From CAYJDR01 sp964368965 (GTDB taxonomy: Bacteria; Chrysiogenota; Deferribacteres; Deferribacterales; Mucispirillaceae), in NCBI GenBank assembly GCA_964368965.1, contig CAYJDR010000001.1, positions 62,001 to 126,000 on the forward strand: a DNA stretch of 64,000 bases. Direction: 5' to 3'. The notes beneath the pieces are model-generated. The model saw only the letters and a program-made list of their open reading frames with translations, did not search any database and was not told the DNA's origin. Position 1 is the first letter of the stretch; every line of letters begins with the position of its first letter. Shown here in pieces: positions 8,457 to 17,011 of the stretch. The position numbers and the translations under genes were made by a program.

Positions 8457-8684
8457 ATGTTTGAGAAAGACAAAGAGATTATCGAGACGTTATACAAAGA
8501 AAACGAAGATTTTAGAATGCTTTTAGATGAACATGTTCGTTTTGAGCAAGATTTAGAAGCGCTATACAGTGAGCCGTATTCAGAGCTTATAGATAGCAAA
8601 ATTAAAGAAATTAAGACATTAAAATTGCGTGGTAAAGATAGATACCAAGCAATAATGTCAGAATACATAAAGAACAACTCATAA
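8457..8684 (+). CDS. Small DUF465 (YdcH-like) protein
   Basis: A 75-residue charged protein matching the DUF465 pattern: an N-terminal helix with ENEDFRMLLDEHVRFEQDLEAL, then a loop and a second helix ending KLRGKDRYQAIM, equivalent to the family's LKKEKLRLKDEI. It probably forms a helical hairpin or short coiled coil. No biochemical function is established for the family. A strong AGAGGGG ribosome binding site precedes the ATG. It lies between rimI and metK on the same strand. Confidence 0.82.
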   Translation: MFEKDKEIIETLYKENEDFRMLLDEHVRFEQDLEALYSEPYSELIDSKIKEIKTLKLRGKDRYQAIMSEYIKNNS

Positions 8685-8708
8685 TATATTTAGGTTAAGG
8701 AGAATTTG

Positions 8709-9863
8709 ATGGATAAGCGTAATTACTTATTTACATCTGAGTCGGTTACAGAAGGCCACCCTGATAAAATGGCTGACCAAATTTCAGATGCTGTACTTGA
8801 TGCAATGCTCAAGGAGGATCCGTTCAGTAGGGTTGCTTGTGAAACTATGTTGACTACAGGTTTAGTGGTGGTATCTGGTGAGGTTACTACTAAAACTTAT
8901 GTTGATATTCCGACTATCGTTAGAGAAACTGTTGAAGAAATTGGTTACACTAGGGCGAAGTATGGTTTTGATTTTGCTACATGTGGTGTTATCTCTACTA
9001 TTAATAGGCAATCACCTGATATCGCTATGGGCGTTGATACTGGTGGCGCAGGTGACCAAGGCTTAATGTTTGGTTATGCATGTGATGAAACGCCTGAATA
9101 TATGCCATTGCCTATTAGCTTATCACACAAGCTTACAAAAAGGCTAACTGAAGTACGTAAGGCTGGCTTGCTTGATTACTTACGTCCTGATGGTAAATCT
9201 CAGGTTACTGTTGAGTATGATGGGTTCAACCCAGTAAAGATTGACACAGTTGTTATATCTTCACAACACTCAGAAAAAGTTGATATAGAAACTATCCGTG
9301 CTGAAATCGTTGAGCACGTTATTAAACCAGTTTTACCAGCTGATTTATATGATGAAAACACAATCAAATATCATATCAACCCTACAGGTAGATTTGTTAT
9401 TGGTGGCCCAATGGGTGACTGTGGCTTAACAGGTCGTAAGATTATCGTTGATACTTATGGCGGTATGGGGCGTCATGGTGGTGGTGCATTCTCTGGTAAG
9501 GATGCTACTAAAGTTGACCGTTCTGCTGCTTATGGTGCAAGATGGGTTGCTAAAAACGTTGTTGTTGCAGGCCTTGCAAAGCGTTGCGAAGTTCAACTTG
9601 CTTATGCTATTGGCGTTGTTGAGCCAGTATCTATCATGGTGAACACATTTGGCACAGGCACTATACCTGATGCTGAGATAGAAAAAATAATCGAAAAATC
9701 TTTTGACTTAACACCAAAAGGTTTAATATCTGCACTAGATTTACGTAAACCAATTTTCAAACGCACAGCTGCGTATGGCCACTTTGGTAGAAATGAATTT
9801 ACGTGGGAAGACACAAACAAAGCTAATGAACTTCGTGACTTAGCTGGTAAATTAGGGAGCTAA
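8709..9863 (+). CDS. metK: S-adenosylmethionine synthase
   Basis: Makes S-adenosylmethionine from methionine and ATP. The roughly 384-residue length is normal. Signature motifs are FTSESVTEGHPDKMADQISDA near the N-terminus, the hexapeptide-like GAGDQGLMFGYA, and GGGAFSGKDATKVDRSAAY (the P-loop-like GGGAFSGKD). Start ATG 8709 is chosen over the adjacent TTG 8706 because AAGGAG ends seven bases before it. It is followed five bases later by ahcY, coupling synthesis of the methyl donor to clearance of its product. No SAM riboswitch fits in the 24-base gap upstream. Confidence 0.96.
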   Translation: MDKRNYLFTSESVTEGHPDKMADQISDAVLDAMLKEDPFSRVACETMLTTGLVVVSGEVTTKTYVDIPTIVRETVEEIGYTRAKYGFDFATCGVISTINRQSPDIAMGVDTGGAGDQGLMFGYACDETPEYMPLPISLSHKLTKRLTEVRKAGLLDYLRPDGKSQVTVEYDGFNPVKIDTVVISSQHSEKVDIETIRAEIVEHVIKPVLPADLYDENTIKYHINPTGRFVIGGPMGDCGLTGRKIIVDTYGGMGRHGGGAFSGKDATKVDRSAAYGARWVAKNVVVAGLAKRCEVQLAYAIGVVEPVSIMVNTFGTGTIPDAEIEKIIEKSFDLTPKGLISALDLRKPIFKRTAAYGHFGRNEFTWEDTNKANELRDLAGKLGS

Positions 9864-9868
9864 TAAAC

Positions 9869-11134
9869 ATGTCAGTTAATTGTGATATTAAAGATGTAAA
9901 CCTTGCCGAACAAGGTAGAAAACGTATTTTATGGGCAGATAAAGATATGCCTGTACTTGCAGAAATCAGAGAAAGATTTAAAAAAGAAAAACCATTTACT
10001 GGTTTAAAAATGTCATGCTGCTTACACGTTACAGCAGAAACGGCAAACTTAATGCGCGCTATGGTCGATGGTGGTGCTGATGTTCTTTTATGTGCATCAA
10101 ACCCTTTATCAACACAAGATGATATTGCAGCAGCGTTAGTTAAATATTATGGTGTATCTGTTCACGCTATCAAAGGTGAAGATAACGATACATACTACAA
10201 ACACATTTCCTCAGCTATTGCCCACAAACCAAACGTCACTATGGACGATGGCGCTGACTTAGTTAGTGAAATATTAAAGAAACATCCAGAACTTCATGAC
10301 TATATCTTAGGTTCTATGGAAGAGACTACAACAGGTGTTATCAGGCTTAGGGCTATGCAAAATGAGGGTGTATTAAAGTTCCCTGTTATTGCTGTTAACG
10401 ATGTACTTACGAAGCACATGTTTGATAACCGTTATGGTACTGGCCAATCTACACTAGATGGCATTATAAGAGCTACTGATGTGTTATTAGCTGGTAAAAC
10501 TTTTGTTGTTGCTGGTTACGGCTGGTGTGGTAAAGGTTTAGCAGAACGTGCTAGAGGCATGGGCGCACACGTTATCGTTACTGAGGTTGACCCTGTTAAA
10601 GCAGCTGGTGCAGTGATGGATGGCTTCCGCGTTATGACTATGTTAGATGCAGCGAAAGAAGCAGATATAATCTGTACAGTTACAGGTAACATACACGTTG
10701 TTCGTGATGAGCATTTCTCAGTTATGAAAAATGGCTGTATCGTTTGTAACTCTGGCCACTTTGATGTTGAAATCGACTTAGAAACTCTTAAAAAGATTGC
10801 TACTAAAGTTGAAAGTGGCAACCGTGAAAACGTTGATGAATATACATTAGCTGATGGTAGGGTTGTTTATGTTTTAGCTAACGGTAGGCTTGTTAACTTA
10901 GCATGTGCTGAGGGACACCCAGCATCTGTTATGGATTTAAGCTTCGCGACTCAAGCAATGTCTGCTGAGTATGTTGTTGCGCAAAAAGGCAAGTTAGATA
11001 AACAAGTATACGTATTGCCGAAAGAGATTGAGGATAATATCGCATTAACTAAATTGCACACTATGGGTGTAAACATTGATACACTTACAGAAGAACAAGT
11101 TACATATTTAAACTCTTGGGAAGTTGGCACATAA
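9869..11134 (+). CDS. ahcY: Adenosylhomocysteinase
   Basis: Hydrolyses S-adenosylhomocysteine to homocysteine and adenosine using tightly bound NAD. At 421 residues it belongs to the shorter form seen in archaea, Thermotoga and many anaerobes. Visible motifs are EETTTGVIRLRAM, AVNDVLTKHMFDNRYGTGQS, the NAD loop AGYGWCGKGLAERARGMG, and CNSGHFDVEIDL. The C-terminus lacks the classic bacterial KPDHYRY ending. It sits in an operon with metK upstream and an unusual flavoprotein one base downstream of its stop. Confidence 0.94.
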   Translation: MSVNCDIKDVNLAEQGRKRILWADKDMPVLAEIRERFKKEKPFTGLKMSCCLHVTAETANLMRAMVDGGADVLLCASNPLSTQDDIAAALVKYYGVSVHAIKGEDNDTYYKHISSAIAHKPNVTMDDGADLVSEILKKHPELHDYILGSMEETTTGVIRLRAMQNEGVLKFPVIAVNDVLTKHMFDNRYGTGQSTLDGIIRATDVLLAGKTFVVAGYGWCGKGLAERARGMGAHVIVTEVDPVKAAGAVMDGFRVMTMLDAAKEADIICTVTGNIHVVRDEHFSVMKNGCIVCNSGHFDVEIDLETLKKIATKVESGNRENVDEYTLADGRVVYVLANGRLVNLACAEGHPASVMDLSFATQAMSAEYVVAQKGKLDKQVYVLPKEIEDNIALTKLHTMGVNIDTLTEEQVTYLNSWEVGT

Positions 11135-11135
11135 A

Positions 11136-12494
11136 ATGTCAAAATCGACAGATTTCTTAGTTATTGGCGCTGGGGCAGCAGGTGTTTTAGCAACACAAAT
11201 GCTTGCCTCTAGCGGCAAAAAAATTACTATAGTTAGTAAAAAGATTGGTGGCGCATATAGTGTTGATGGTCGAAATACGTTCAGCATATTAAATGATGTT
11301 GCATCTATGTATGAAAATTATCGCACTATATGTTCAAGCTATCTTGATAATGAGCAAGAGCTTGGCACACTTGACTTTAAACGTATCAAAAAACAAGTTG
11401 ATACAAAAGCTAACAAAATATCAAAAATTATTGAAAACGAAATAGATGAAGAAAATATCGAATACTATGAAGGTGCTGTATCATTCTTGTCAGAAAATTC
11501 TGTAAAAATTACAGCTAATGGCGAAGAACTCGTATACACATTTGATAAATGCCTTATCGCAACTGGTGCTGTTCCAATTAAGCTGCCATTGCTTACAGGT
11601 AAAAAGGTTTTAGATATTCCATCTCTTACTTCGCTAGACTCTATCCCTAATAGTATTATTGTCATTGGTGGCGGTATTACTGGTATGGATGTTGCACTGC
11701 TTTTCTCAAAATTTGGCTCCCAAGTCAGCATAGTTGAAAAGGGTGAGCGTATTTTACAATCTCTTGATACTCAAATATCTAAGAAATATGAAGATATGCT
11801 CAAGAAACGTAACATACAAATATACACAAAGCATGAACCCGTTAAGATAGAGCGCATCGGACAAAAATATGTGCTTTTATTTGACGATACGAAGCTTGAA
11901 AGTGAAGAAGTTATCGTATGCGTTGGCAAAAAAGCATGTGTTGATGGGCTTGAACTAGCAAATGCTGGCGTCAATTTAGATGAAAACGGCATTATTCAGT
12001 TCGGTAAAGATTTAGTTACCGATAATCCGAATATTTTTGTTGCAGGTGATATAACAAATGTAGAAATGAATGTCAGCTGGGCATATCATTCTGCATATGT
12101 GGCTGCAAATAATATGTTGGGTGCTAACAAAACTTATGATACAATTATACATAAGTTTAACACCTCTTCCAGTGGCGATATGTTTAATATTGGCTTAACG
12201 GAAGAGCAATCAAAAGAAGAAGGTTATGATGTAGGTGTTGTGAAATTTACTGCATCGAACATCTTTAAACATATATACACTGGTGATAACAATTTGTTTG
12301 TGAAAGCCGTATACAATAAAGAAGATAAGACGTTTCTAGGGTTCCAGATCTTAGGCTCTGGCGCTGTTGAATTTACGTCAGTTTTCTCTTATATATTGCA
12401 GCAGAAGATTACTCCTGAAAGGTTAAAGGAGTTTGTATCGTCTGTTCCATTATTTAACGAATTTTTTAAAGAAATGTTGGTGAAATTACGATGA
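11136..12494 (+). CDS. FAD/NAD-dependent oxidoreductase, lipoamide-dehydrogenase-like but lacking the redox disulfide
   Basis: A 452-residue two-dinucleotide-binding flavoprotein. The FAD motif GAGAAG is at residues 11-16, ATGA is in the middle, the NAD motif GGGITGMD lies near residue 175, and the second FAD motif is FVAGDI. The fold follows dihydrolipoamide dehydrogenase, including a dimerisation domain. However, where that family has CxxxxC after the GG, this protein has Tyr41 and Arg46 (GGAYSVDGRN). The C-terminal HPT-type His-Glu catalytic pair is also absent (SSVPLFNEFF). It therefore cannot work as a classical dithiol reductase. ATG 11136 is preferred over TTG 11124, which lies inside ahcY. 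Its partner and substrate are unknown; it lies between ahcY and plsC. Confidence 0.85.
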   Translation: MSKSTDFLVIGAGAAGVLATQMLASSGKKITIVSKKIGGAYSVDGRNTFSILNDVASMYENYRTICSSYLDNEQELGTLDFKRIKKQVDTKANKISKIIENEIDEENIEYYEGAVSFLSENSVKITANGEELVYTFDKCLIATGAVPIKLPLLTGKKVLDIPSLTSLDSIPNSIIVIGGGITGMDVALLFSKFGSQVSIVEKGERILQSLDTQISKKYEDMLKKRNIQIYTKHEPVKIERIGQKYVLLFDDTKLESEEVIVCVGKKACVDGLELANAGVNLDENGIIQFGKDLVTDNPNIFVAGDITNVEMNVSWAYHSAYVAANNMLGANKTYDTIIHKFNTSSSGDMFNIGLTEEQSKEEGYDVGVVKFTASNIFKHIYTGDNNLFVKAVYNKEDKTFLGFQILGSGAVEFTSVFSYILQQKITPERLKEFVSSVPLFNEFFKEMLVKLR

Positions 12495-13198
12495 GAAAGA
12501 TAATCGGTATTCTAAGATTTTGGTACGTGGTGTTTCGCGTACTGTTTTACTGCCTTGAAGGCATTGTTATGGGCTTGTTTGGTAAACAAAACTATTTTTA
12601 CCGTAAAAATATGAACCCATCAGGCACAAATATAATGAAGCATACTTCAACAACTTTAGCTGTTGAAGGGCTTGAAAATCTGGACCCAGAAAAAAACTAT
12701 GTGTTTATGGGCAACCACCAAAGCTACACTGATATTATAGTTGTGTTTGTTGCACTCGCTAGGATAAATAGAGAAGCTGTTTTTATGTCTAAGCAAGAGA
12801 TTTTCTACGTTCCACTTTTAGGCAGAGCTATGAAATCAATGGGGCACATAGGCGTTGATCGTAAAAACCCTAAAGCTGCTATGAAAGCTCTACTAGAAGC
12901 AATCAAACAAGCTAAAAATGGTGAAGATTTAATCATATTCCCAGAGGGCACACGCTCTTCAGATGGTAAATTAGGTGAGTTAAAACAAGGTGGATTTTCA
13001 ATCGCATCACGTGGTGGTGTCGATATTGCTCCGTTTATAATACGTGGCACTGATAAGTATATGCCAAAGGGCGAGTTTGCTATATACCCAGCTAAAGTTA
13101 CTATTAAATTTTTACCGACAATAACATCTGCTGATAAAAAAGATAAAGAACTTGTGACTGAACTTGAGCAAGTTCTTAAAGATGAGCTAGGGCAATGA
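12491..13198 (+). CDS. plsC: 1-acyl-sn-glycerol-3-phosphate acyltransferase (PlsC family)
   Basis: Membrane-associated acyltransferase that makes phosphatidic acid from lysophosphatidic acid; 235 residues. The catalytic HX4D motif is NHQSYTDI, followed by SKQEIFYVPLLGRAMKSMG and the acceptor-binding FPEGTRSSDGKLGELKQGG. An N-terminal hydrophobic stretch (residues 8-26) should anchor it in the inner membrane. It overlaps the flavoprotein gene by four bases and folK by four. Together with plsY and pgsA later in the window it supports phospholipid synthesis. Other lysophospholipid acyl acceptors are possible. Confidence 0.9.
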   Translation: MRKIIGILRFWYVVFRVLFYCLEGIVMGLFGKQNYFYRKNMNPSGTNIMKHTSTTLAVEGLENLDPEKNYVFMGNHQSYTDIIVVFVALARINREAVFMSKQEIFYVPLLGRAMKSMGHIGVDRKNPKAAMKALLEAIKQAKNGEDLIIFPEGTRSSDGKLGELKQGGFSIASRGGVDIAPFIIRGTDKYMPKGEFAIYPAKVTIKFLPTITSADKKDKELVTELEQVLKDELGQ

Positions 13199-13674
13199 AA
13201 AAAGCAATATTAAGCTTAGGTACAAACATTGGGGATAGGCAAGCCAATATCGAAAAAGCGATAGAATTGCTTGCTGGGAAATTTTTTATTTATAAAATAT
13301 CGCCTGTCTATACTTCTGCTTCATTGCTACGTGATGAGCAACAAGACTATTATAATGCAGTTGTTATAGTACGCACTGAACATGACCCCGTAACTTTGTT
13401 ACACTACTGCCAAGACATAGAAACTCAAATGGGAAGAGTAAGAACAAGTGAACAATTCAGCGAACGTATCATAGATATTGACGTGTTAGATTATGATAAT
13501 ATAGTCTTAAACACCTCAGAACTGACATTGCCGCACCCAAGAATGCATGAACGTAGCTTCGTTTTATATCCACTGCAAGATGCAGATGGTGAGTACTACC
13601 ATCCAGTTCTTAATATTACAATAGATGATATGATTATCGATATTGATGATTTGCTTGATATTAAGCTAGTATAA
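13195..13674 (+). CDS. folK: 2-amino-4-hydroxy-6-hydroxymethyldihydropteridine pyrophosphokinase
   Basis: HPPK transfers pyrophosphate from ATP to 6-hydroxymethyl-dihydropterin in folate synthesis. The 159-residue protein has LSLGTNIGDRQANI at the N-terminus, the MgATP-binding RIIDIDVLDYD (two Asp ligands) and LPHPRMHERSFVLYPL, all family hallmarks. It starts inside the plsC stop (ATGA overlap) and is the last gene of the metK-led run, closed by a strong terminator. folP and folB are not adjacent. Confidence 0.94.
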   Translation: MKKAILSLGTNIGDRQANIEKAIELLAGKFFIYKISPVYTSASLLRDEQQDYYNAVVIVRTEHDPVTLLHYCQDIETQMGRVRTSEQFSERIIDIDVLDYDNIVLNTSELTLPHPRMHERSFVLYPLQDADGEYYHPVLNITIDDMIIDIDDLLDIKLV

Positions 13675-13697
13675 CTTAAAATTGATTGTAAATAATG

Positions 13698-13727
13698 ACT
13701 CCCAGTTTATAAAGCTGGGAGTTTTTT
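13698..13727 (+). terminator. Rho-independent terminator after folK
   Basis: Eight-base-pair stem ACTCCCAG/CTGGGAGT (13698-13705 and 13715-13722) with a nine-base loop and six T (13722-13727). Confidence 0.88.
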
Positions 13728-13728
13728 G

Positions 13729-13756
13729 TTGACAATATTCTATTGTATATTACTAT
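13729..13756 (+). promoter_or_regulatory. Predicted promoter for the secreted MBL gene
   Basis: TTGACA at 13729-13734, directly after the folK terminator, a 16-base spacer and TACTAT at 13751-13756. TATAGT at 13754-13759 with a longer spacer is an alternative -10. Confidence 0.45.
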
Positions 13757-13788
13757 AGTATGATAAATGAAAACAAATGGAGGTCCAT

Positions 13789-14655
13789 ATGAATAAGTTT
13801 GTGTTATTTATTTTATTTTGTAGTGTTATCACGTTTTCTCAATTTGAAAATGCAAATGCAATGAGTGTTTATAATATTGGGGATATTAAAGTTATATCAA
13901 TCCAAGATAAAACTATGGAGATGAATGTCGACTTTTTTGCGACAAGTGATGATGTCAAGAAAACATACACGCCGAGTGGAGTATGTGAAGCATCACTTAA
14001 TGTCTTTATTGTTGTAGATGGTGATGTTGTCACGCTTATAGATACAGGGTTTGGTGCATTAGGCAACGGCAAAATTATTGAAAATATGAAATCAGCTGGC
14101 TACACGCCTGATATGATCGATAATATCTTAATCACTCACATGCACGGTGACCATATTTCTGGTGCACTTGCGAAAGATGGCGATAAATTTACACGTGTAT
14201 TCAAGAACGCTCGAGTGTATATCCAACAATTTGATTATGATTATTGGGTAACCTTGCCAAAAAAAGAAGGGAAAACGACGCTTGCTACTAATTTTGCAGA
14301 TACTTATGATAGTTCGATTAGGTTATTTTCTAACAATGTGCCGATAGCCTCTGGTGTCGTGCCAATACAAGCTTATGGGCACACAGTTGGGCACACTATG
14401 TTTGAGATATCATCTAAAGGCGAAAAGATGCTTATTGTAGCTGATATTATACATTGCCTACCGATACAGATAAATGATGTAGAAGCTTCAATTAAGTTTG
14501 ACACTAACCCAGATCAAGCAATAGAAACACGTAAAAAGGTGCTAGAGTATGTTTATAAAAATGATGTACTTATAGGTGGCATGCATATTCCATATCCTGG
14601 TGTTGGCTATGTGACTAAAAAAAATGGAAAGTACTCATTTATTGTTAAAAAATAA
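13789..14655 (+). CDS. Secreted metallo-beta-lactamase fold hydrolase, lactonase-like
   Basis: A 288-residue MBL-fold enzyme with an N-terminal signal peptide (hydrophobic residues 3-16, cleavage likely near NANAM). The metal motif is THMHGDHISG (HxHxDH). Later ligands appear in AYGHTVGHTMFEI, VADIIH and GGMHIPYPG. The overall pattern, with a long SLNVFIVVDGD...IDTGFG lead, resembles quorum-quenching lactonases and related secreted hydrolases; the substrate is inferred only at that level. ATG 13789 is chosen: GGAGG at 13779-13783 precedes it, whereas ATG 13777 would place that site inside the gene. It has its own promoter-like sequence and no obvious operon partner. Confidence 0.82.
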   Translation: MNKFVLFILFCSVITFSQFENANAMSVYNIGDIKVISIQDKTMEMNVDFFATSDDVKKTYTPSGVCEASLNVFIVVDGDVVTLIDTGFGALGNGKIIENMKSAGYTPDMIDNILITHMHGDHISGALAKDGDKFTRVFKNARVYIQQFDYDYWVTLPKKEGKTTLATNFADTYDSSIRLFSNNVPIASGVVPIQAYGHTVGHTMFEISSKGEKMLIVADIIHCLPIQINDVEASIKFDTNPDQAIETRKKVLEYVYKNDVLIGGMHIPYPGVGYVTKKNGKYSFIVKK

Positions 14656-14692
14656 TGTTTAAGTGTTGCAATTTTGAGTTTTACTTGATAAA

Positions 14693-14717
14693 CTCCTAAA
14701 TGTAAAAATATTAGGAG
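14693..14717 (+). promoter_or_regulatory. Inverted repeat covering the ribosome binding site of the ABC binding-protein gene
   Basis: CTCCTAA at 14693-14699 is exactly complementary to TTAGGAG at 14711-14717, separated by 11 bases. The right arm is the ribosome binding site (AGGAG) for the ATG at 14724, so the hairpin could restrict ribosome access. Confidence 0.4.
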
Positions 14718-14723
14718 AATACG

Positions 14724-15524
14724 ATGAAAAGAATTTTACTTGTACTTTCAGTGTTGCTTGTTAGTTTAGTTGCAATATCTGGTTGTAAAAAGAAAGCAGA
14801 AGAGGCTACTCCAGTAGCGCCAGTTGCTGAAAAACCAACATTAGTTTTAGGGTTAGATGATAGCTTCCCTCCAATGGGCTTCCGTGATGATAATAACAAT
14901 ATAGTTGGCTTTGATATTGATTTAGCTAAAGAAGTTACAGCAAGAATGGGTTACGAGCTTGTATTGCAACCAATTGACTGGGCTTCTAAAGAGCTAGAGC
15001 TTAACAACGGCAATATTGATTGCGTATGGAACGGCTTAAGTGTTGACCCTGCCCGTGCAGAAGCTATGGCACTCACTAAACCATATTTAGCGAATAATAT
15101 GATTATCATCGTTAATGCTGATTCTAGCTATAAAACTAAAGCAGATCTAGCTACAGGTGGTAAAACTATCGGCGTTCAAATGGGCTCAACAGCAGTTAAA
15201 GCACTTGATGCAGATGCATTATCAAAACAAGTTAAAAAAGCAGAGTATGAAAATAATGTACTTGCTCTTTCAGACTTAAAAGTAAAGCGTGTTGATGCTG
15301 TTGTTATGGACGAAGTAGTCGCAAGATATATTACTGCAAAAGAGGCTTCTAAATATATTATTCTTGAAGAGAATTTAGGTTCAGAAGTTTATGCAATTGC
15401 ATTTAAAAAAGGCAATGACGAACTACGAGCTAAAGTTGAACAAGCGATTGACGCTATGAAAGCTGATGGCACAGCTGATAAGATTGCTGTTACGTGGTTC
15501 GGCGCACCTGTAGTTTTAAAATAA
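14724..15524 (+). CDS. Amino acid ABC transporter substrate-binding lipoprotein
   Basis: Periplasmic binding protein of the polar amino acid family (SBP_bac_3), 266 residues. The N-terminus is a lipoprotein signal: MKRILLVLSVLL followed by a lipobox ending ISGC at residue 21, so it should be lipid-anchored. Family motifs are LVLGLDDSFPPMGFRD, IVGFDIDLAKEV, WASKELELNNGNIDCVWNGLS and TKPYLANN. It is followed by a terminator hairpin and then the permease and ATPase genes, an arrangement that usually gives more binding protein than membrane components. Substrate could be glutamine, arginine, cystine or similar, and cannot be fixed from sequence alone. Confidence 0.9.
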   Translation: MKRILLVLSVLLVSLVAISGCKKKAEEATPVAPVAEKPTLVLGLDDSFPPMGFRDDNNNIVGFDIDLAKEVTARMGYELVLQPIDWASKELELNNGNIDCVWNGLSVDPARAEAMALTKPYLANNMIIIVNADSSYKTKADLATGGKTIGVQMGSTAVKALDADALSKQVKKAEYENNVLALSDLKVKRVDAVVMDEVVARYITAKEASKYIILEENLGSEVYAIAFKKGNDELRAKVEQAIDAMKADGTADKIAVTWFGAPVVLK

Positions 15525-15548
15525 TAGTTTAAGTTATCAACAAATCAG

Positions 15549-15575
15549 GCGGATAATTCTTTATCCGCTTTTTTT
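15549..15575 (+). terminator. Terminator/attenuator between binding protein and permease genes
   Basis: Perfect eight-base-pair stem GCGGATAA/TTATCCGC with loop TTCT, then seven T. Because the permease lies directly downstream, partial read-through is the likely design. Confidence 0.82.
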
Positions 15576-15592
15576 CATAATAGGAGTTTCTA

Positions 15593-16261
15593 GTGGATTT
15601 AGAATATATATTGAGGATATCTGGACACATGTTGACAGGTGCACAGATTACTGTAGTTACATTTTTAGTAGTCATTATTGTGTCGATACCTTTAGGCTTT
15701 TTATTTACGACGCTTGCGAAGTCGAAAATTAAAGCTGTATCAGTAGCCACAAACGTATATATTTACATAACTAGGGGCACTCCATTGTTATTGCAACTGT
15801 TGTTTGTATACTTTGCATTGCCAATAATACCTTATGTAGGTGAGTACCTTACTTTTGATAGATTTACTGCGGCGTGTATTGGGTTCATTCTAAACTATGC
15901 TGCATATTTTGCAGAAATATTTCGCGGTGGTTTATTAGCTGTCGATAAAGGGCAATATGAAGCTGCGAAAGTATTAGGTTTTAATAAATTTCAGACAACA
16001 TATTATATTGTGATACCGCAAATGTTGCGTGTTGTGTTGCCTTCTATTAGCAACGAGTCAACAACACTTGTTAAAGATACGGCGTTGTTATATGCAATTG
16101 GTATCCCTGAGATATTACACATTGCAAAAACAGCTGTTAATAGAGATGTTTCTATTTTTCCATTTTTTATAGCAGGTGTTATCTATCTTGTGATGATACT
16201 ATTTTTAACCGCGTTGTTTAAATGGTTAGAGCGTAAGTTTAATTATGGCGAGGTGCAATAA
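15593..16261 (+). CDS. Polar amino acid ABC transporter permease
   Basis: Inner-membrane permease of the HisM/GlnP type, 222 residues with about five transmembrane segments. Key motifs are GTQITVVTFLVV-like (TGAQITVVTF), YIYITRGTPLLLQLLF, and the EAA loop QYEAAKVLGFNKFQTTYYIVIPQMLRVVLP, split here as GQYEAAKVLGF and IPQMLRVVLPS, which contacts the ATPase. Start is GTG 15593 with an upstream TAGGAG. Its stop overlaps the ATPase start by one base. Confidence 0.92.
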   Translation: MDLEYILRISGHMLTGAQITVVTFLVVIIVSIPLGFLFTTLAKSKIKAVSVATNVYIYITRGTPLLLQLLFVYFALPIIPYVGEYLTFDRFTAACIGFILNYAAYFAEIFRGGLLAVDKGQYEAAKVLGFNKFQTTYYIVIPQMLRVVLPSISNESTTLVKDTALLYAIGIPEILHIAKTAVNRDVSIFPFFIAGVIYLVMILFLTALFKWLERKFNYGEVQ

Positions 16262-17010
16262 TGGCTATGATATCTGTTAAAGGGCTTAAGAAAAGCTTTG
16301 GAGAGCTAGAAGTACTTAAAAATGTATCATTCGATGTGCAAAAGGGTGAAACAGTTGCTGTTATTGGTTCATCTGGCTCTGGTAAGAGCACAATGCTTAG
16401 GTGCTTGATTGATTTAGAGCATGTTGATGGTGGCGATATCGTTATTGATGGTGAGGATTATATTTCCAATGGCGTTTATGTAAGCCAAGAGAATATTAAA
16501 GATATACGTTTAAAAATGGGCATGGTGTTTCAGCATTTTAACTTATTTCCACATATGACAGTTCGTAAAAATCTTGAGCTACCTGCAAGAAAAGTGAAGG
16601 GTGACTCTATTGAAAATATCAATAAGGACATCGAAGTATTGCTTAACAAGGTTGGCTTGCTTGATAAAATTGATAATTATCCAAACTCGTTATCAGGTGG
16701 ACAAAAACAACGTGTAGCTATTGCGCGTGCATTAATAATGAACCCGCAGATTATGTTATTTGATGAGCCTACATCGTCACTTGATCCTGAAATTACAGGC
16801 GAAGTATTGCAAACTATGAAACAACTAGCAGAGGAACATACTGTAACAATGCTCGTTGTAACACATGAGATGGGCTTTGCACGCGAAGTGGCTGATAAGG
16901 TTATGTATATGTATAACGGCGAGATACTCGAGTATGACACTCCTGATGTAATATTTACAAACCCTAAAACAGAGCGCCTACAAGCATTCTTAAAATCGAC
17001 GATATCATAA
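16261..17010 (+). CDS. Polar amino acid ABC transporter ATP-binding protein (GlnQ-like)
   Basis: Cytoplasmic ATPase of the amino acid ABC transporter, 249 residues. Walker A is GSSGSGKST, the Q-loop lies in MVFQHFNLFPHMTV, the signature is LSGGQKQRVAIARAL, Walker B is IMLFDEPTSSLDPE and the switch histidine is in VVTHEMGFAREV. It is the third gene of a binding protein-permease-ATPase set. The start codon shares one base with the permease stop. All motifs are intact. Confidence 0.95.
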   Translation: MAMISVKGLKKSFGELEVLKNVSFDVQKGETVAVIGSSGSGKSTMLRCLIDLEHVDGGDIVIDGEDYISNGVYVSQENIKDIRLKMGMVFQHFNLFPHMTVRKNLELPARKVKGDSIENINKDIEVLLNKVGLLDKIDNYPNSLSGGQKQRVAIARALIMNPQIMLFDEPTSSLDPEITGEVLQTMKQLAEEHTVTMLVVTHEMGFAREVADKVMYMYNGEILEYDTPDVIFTNPKTERLQAFLKSTIS

Positions 17011-17011
17011 T

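Noticed and set aside
8685..8708. Possible SAM riboswitch ahead of metK
   Set aside because: The gap is only 24 bases and holds just an AAGGAG ribosome binding site.
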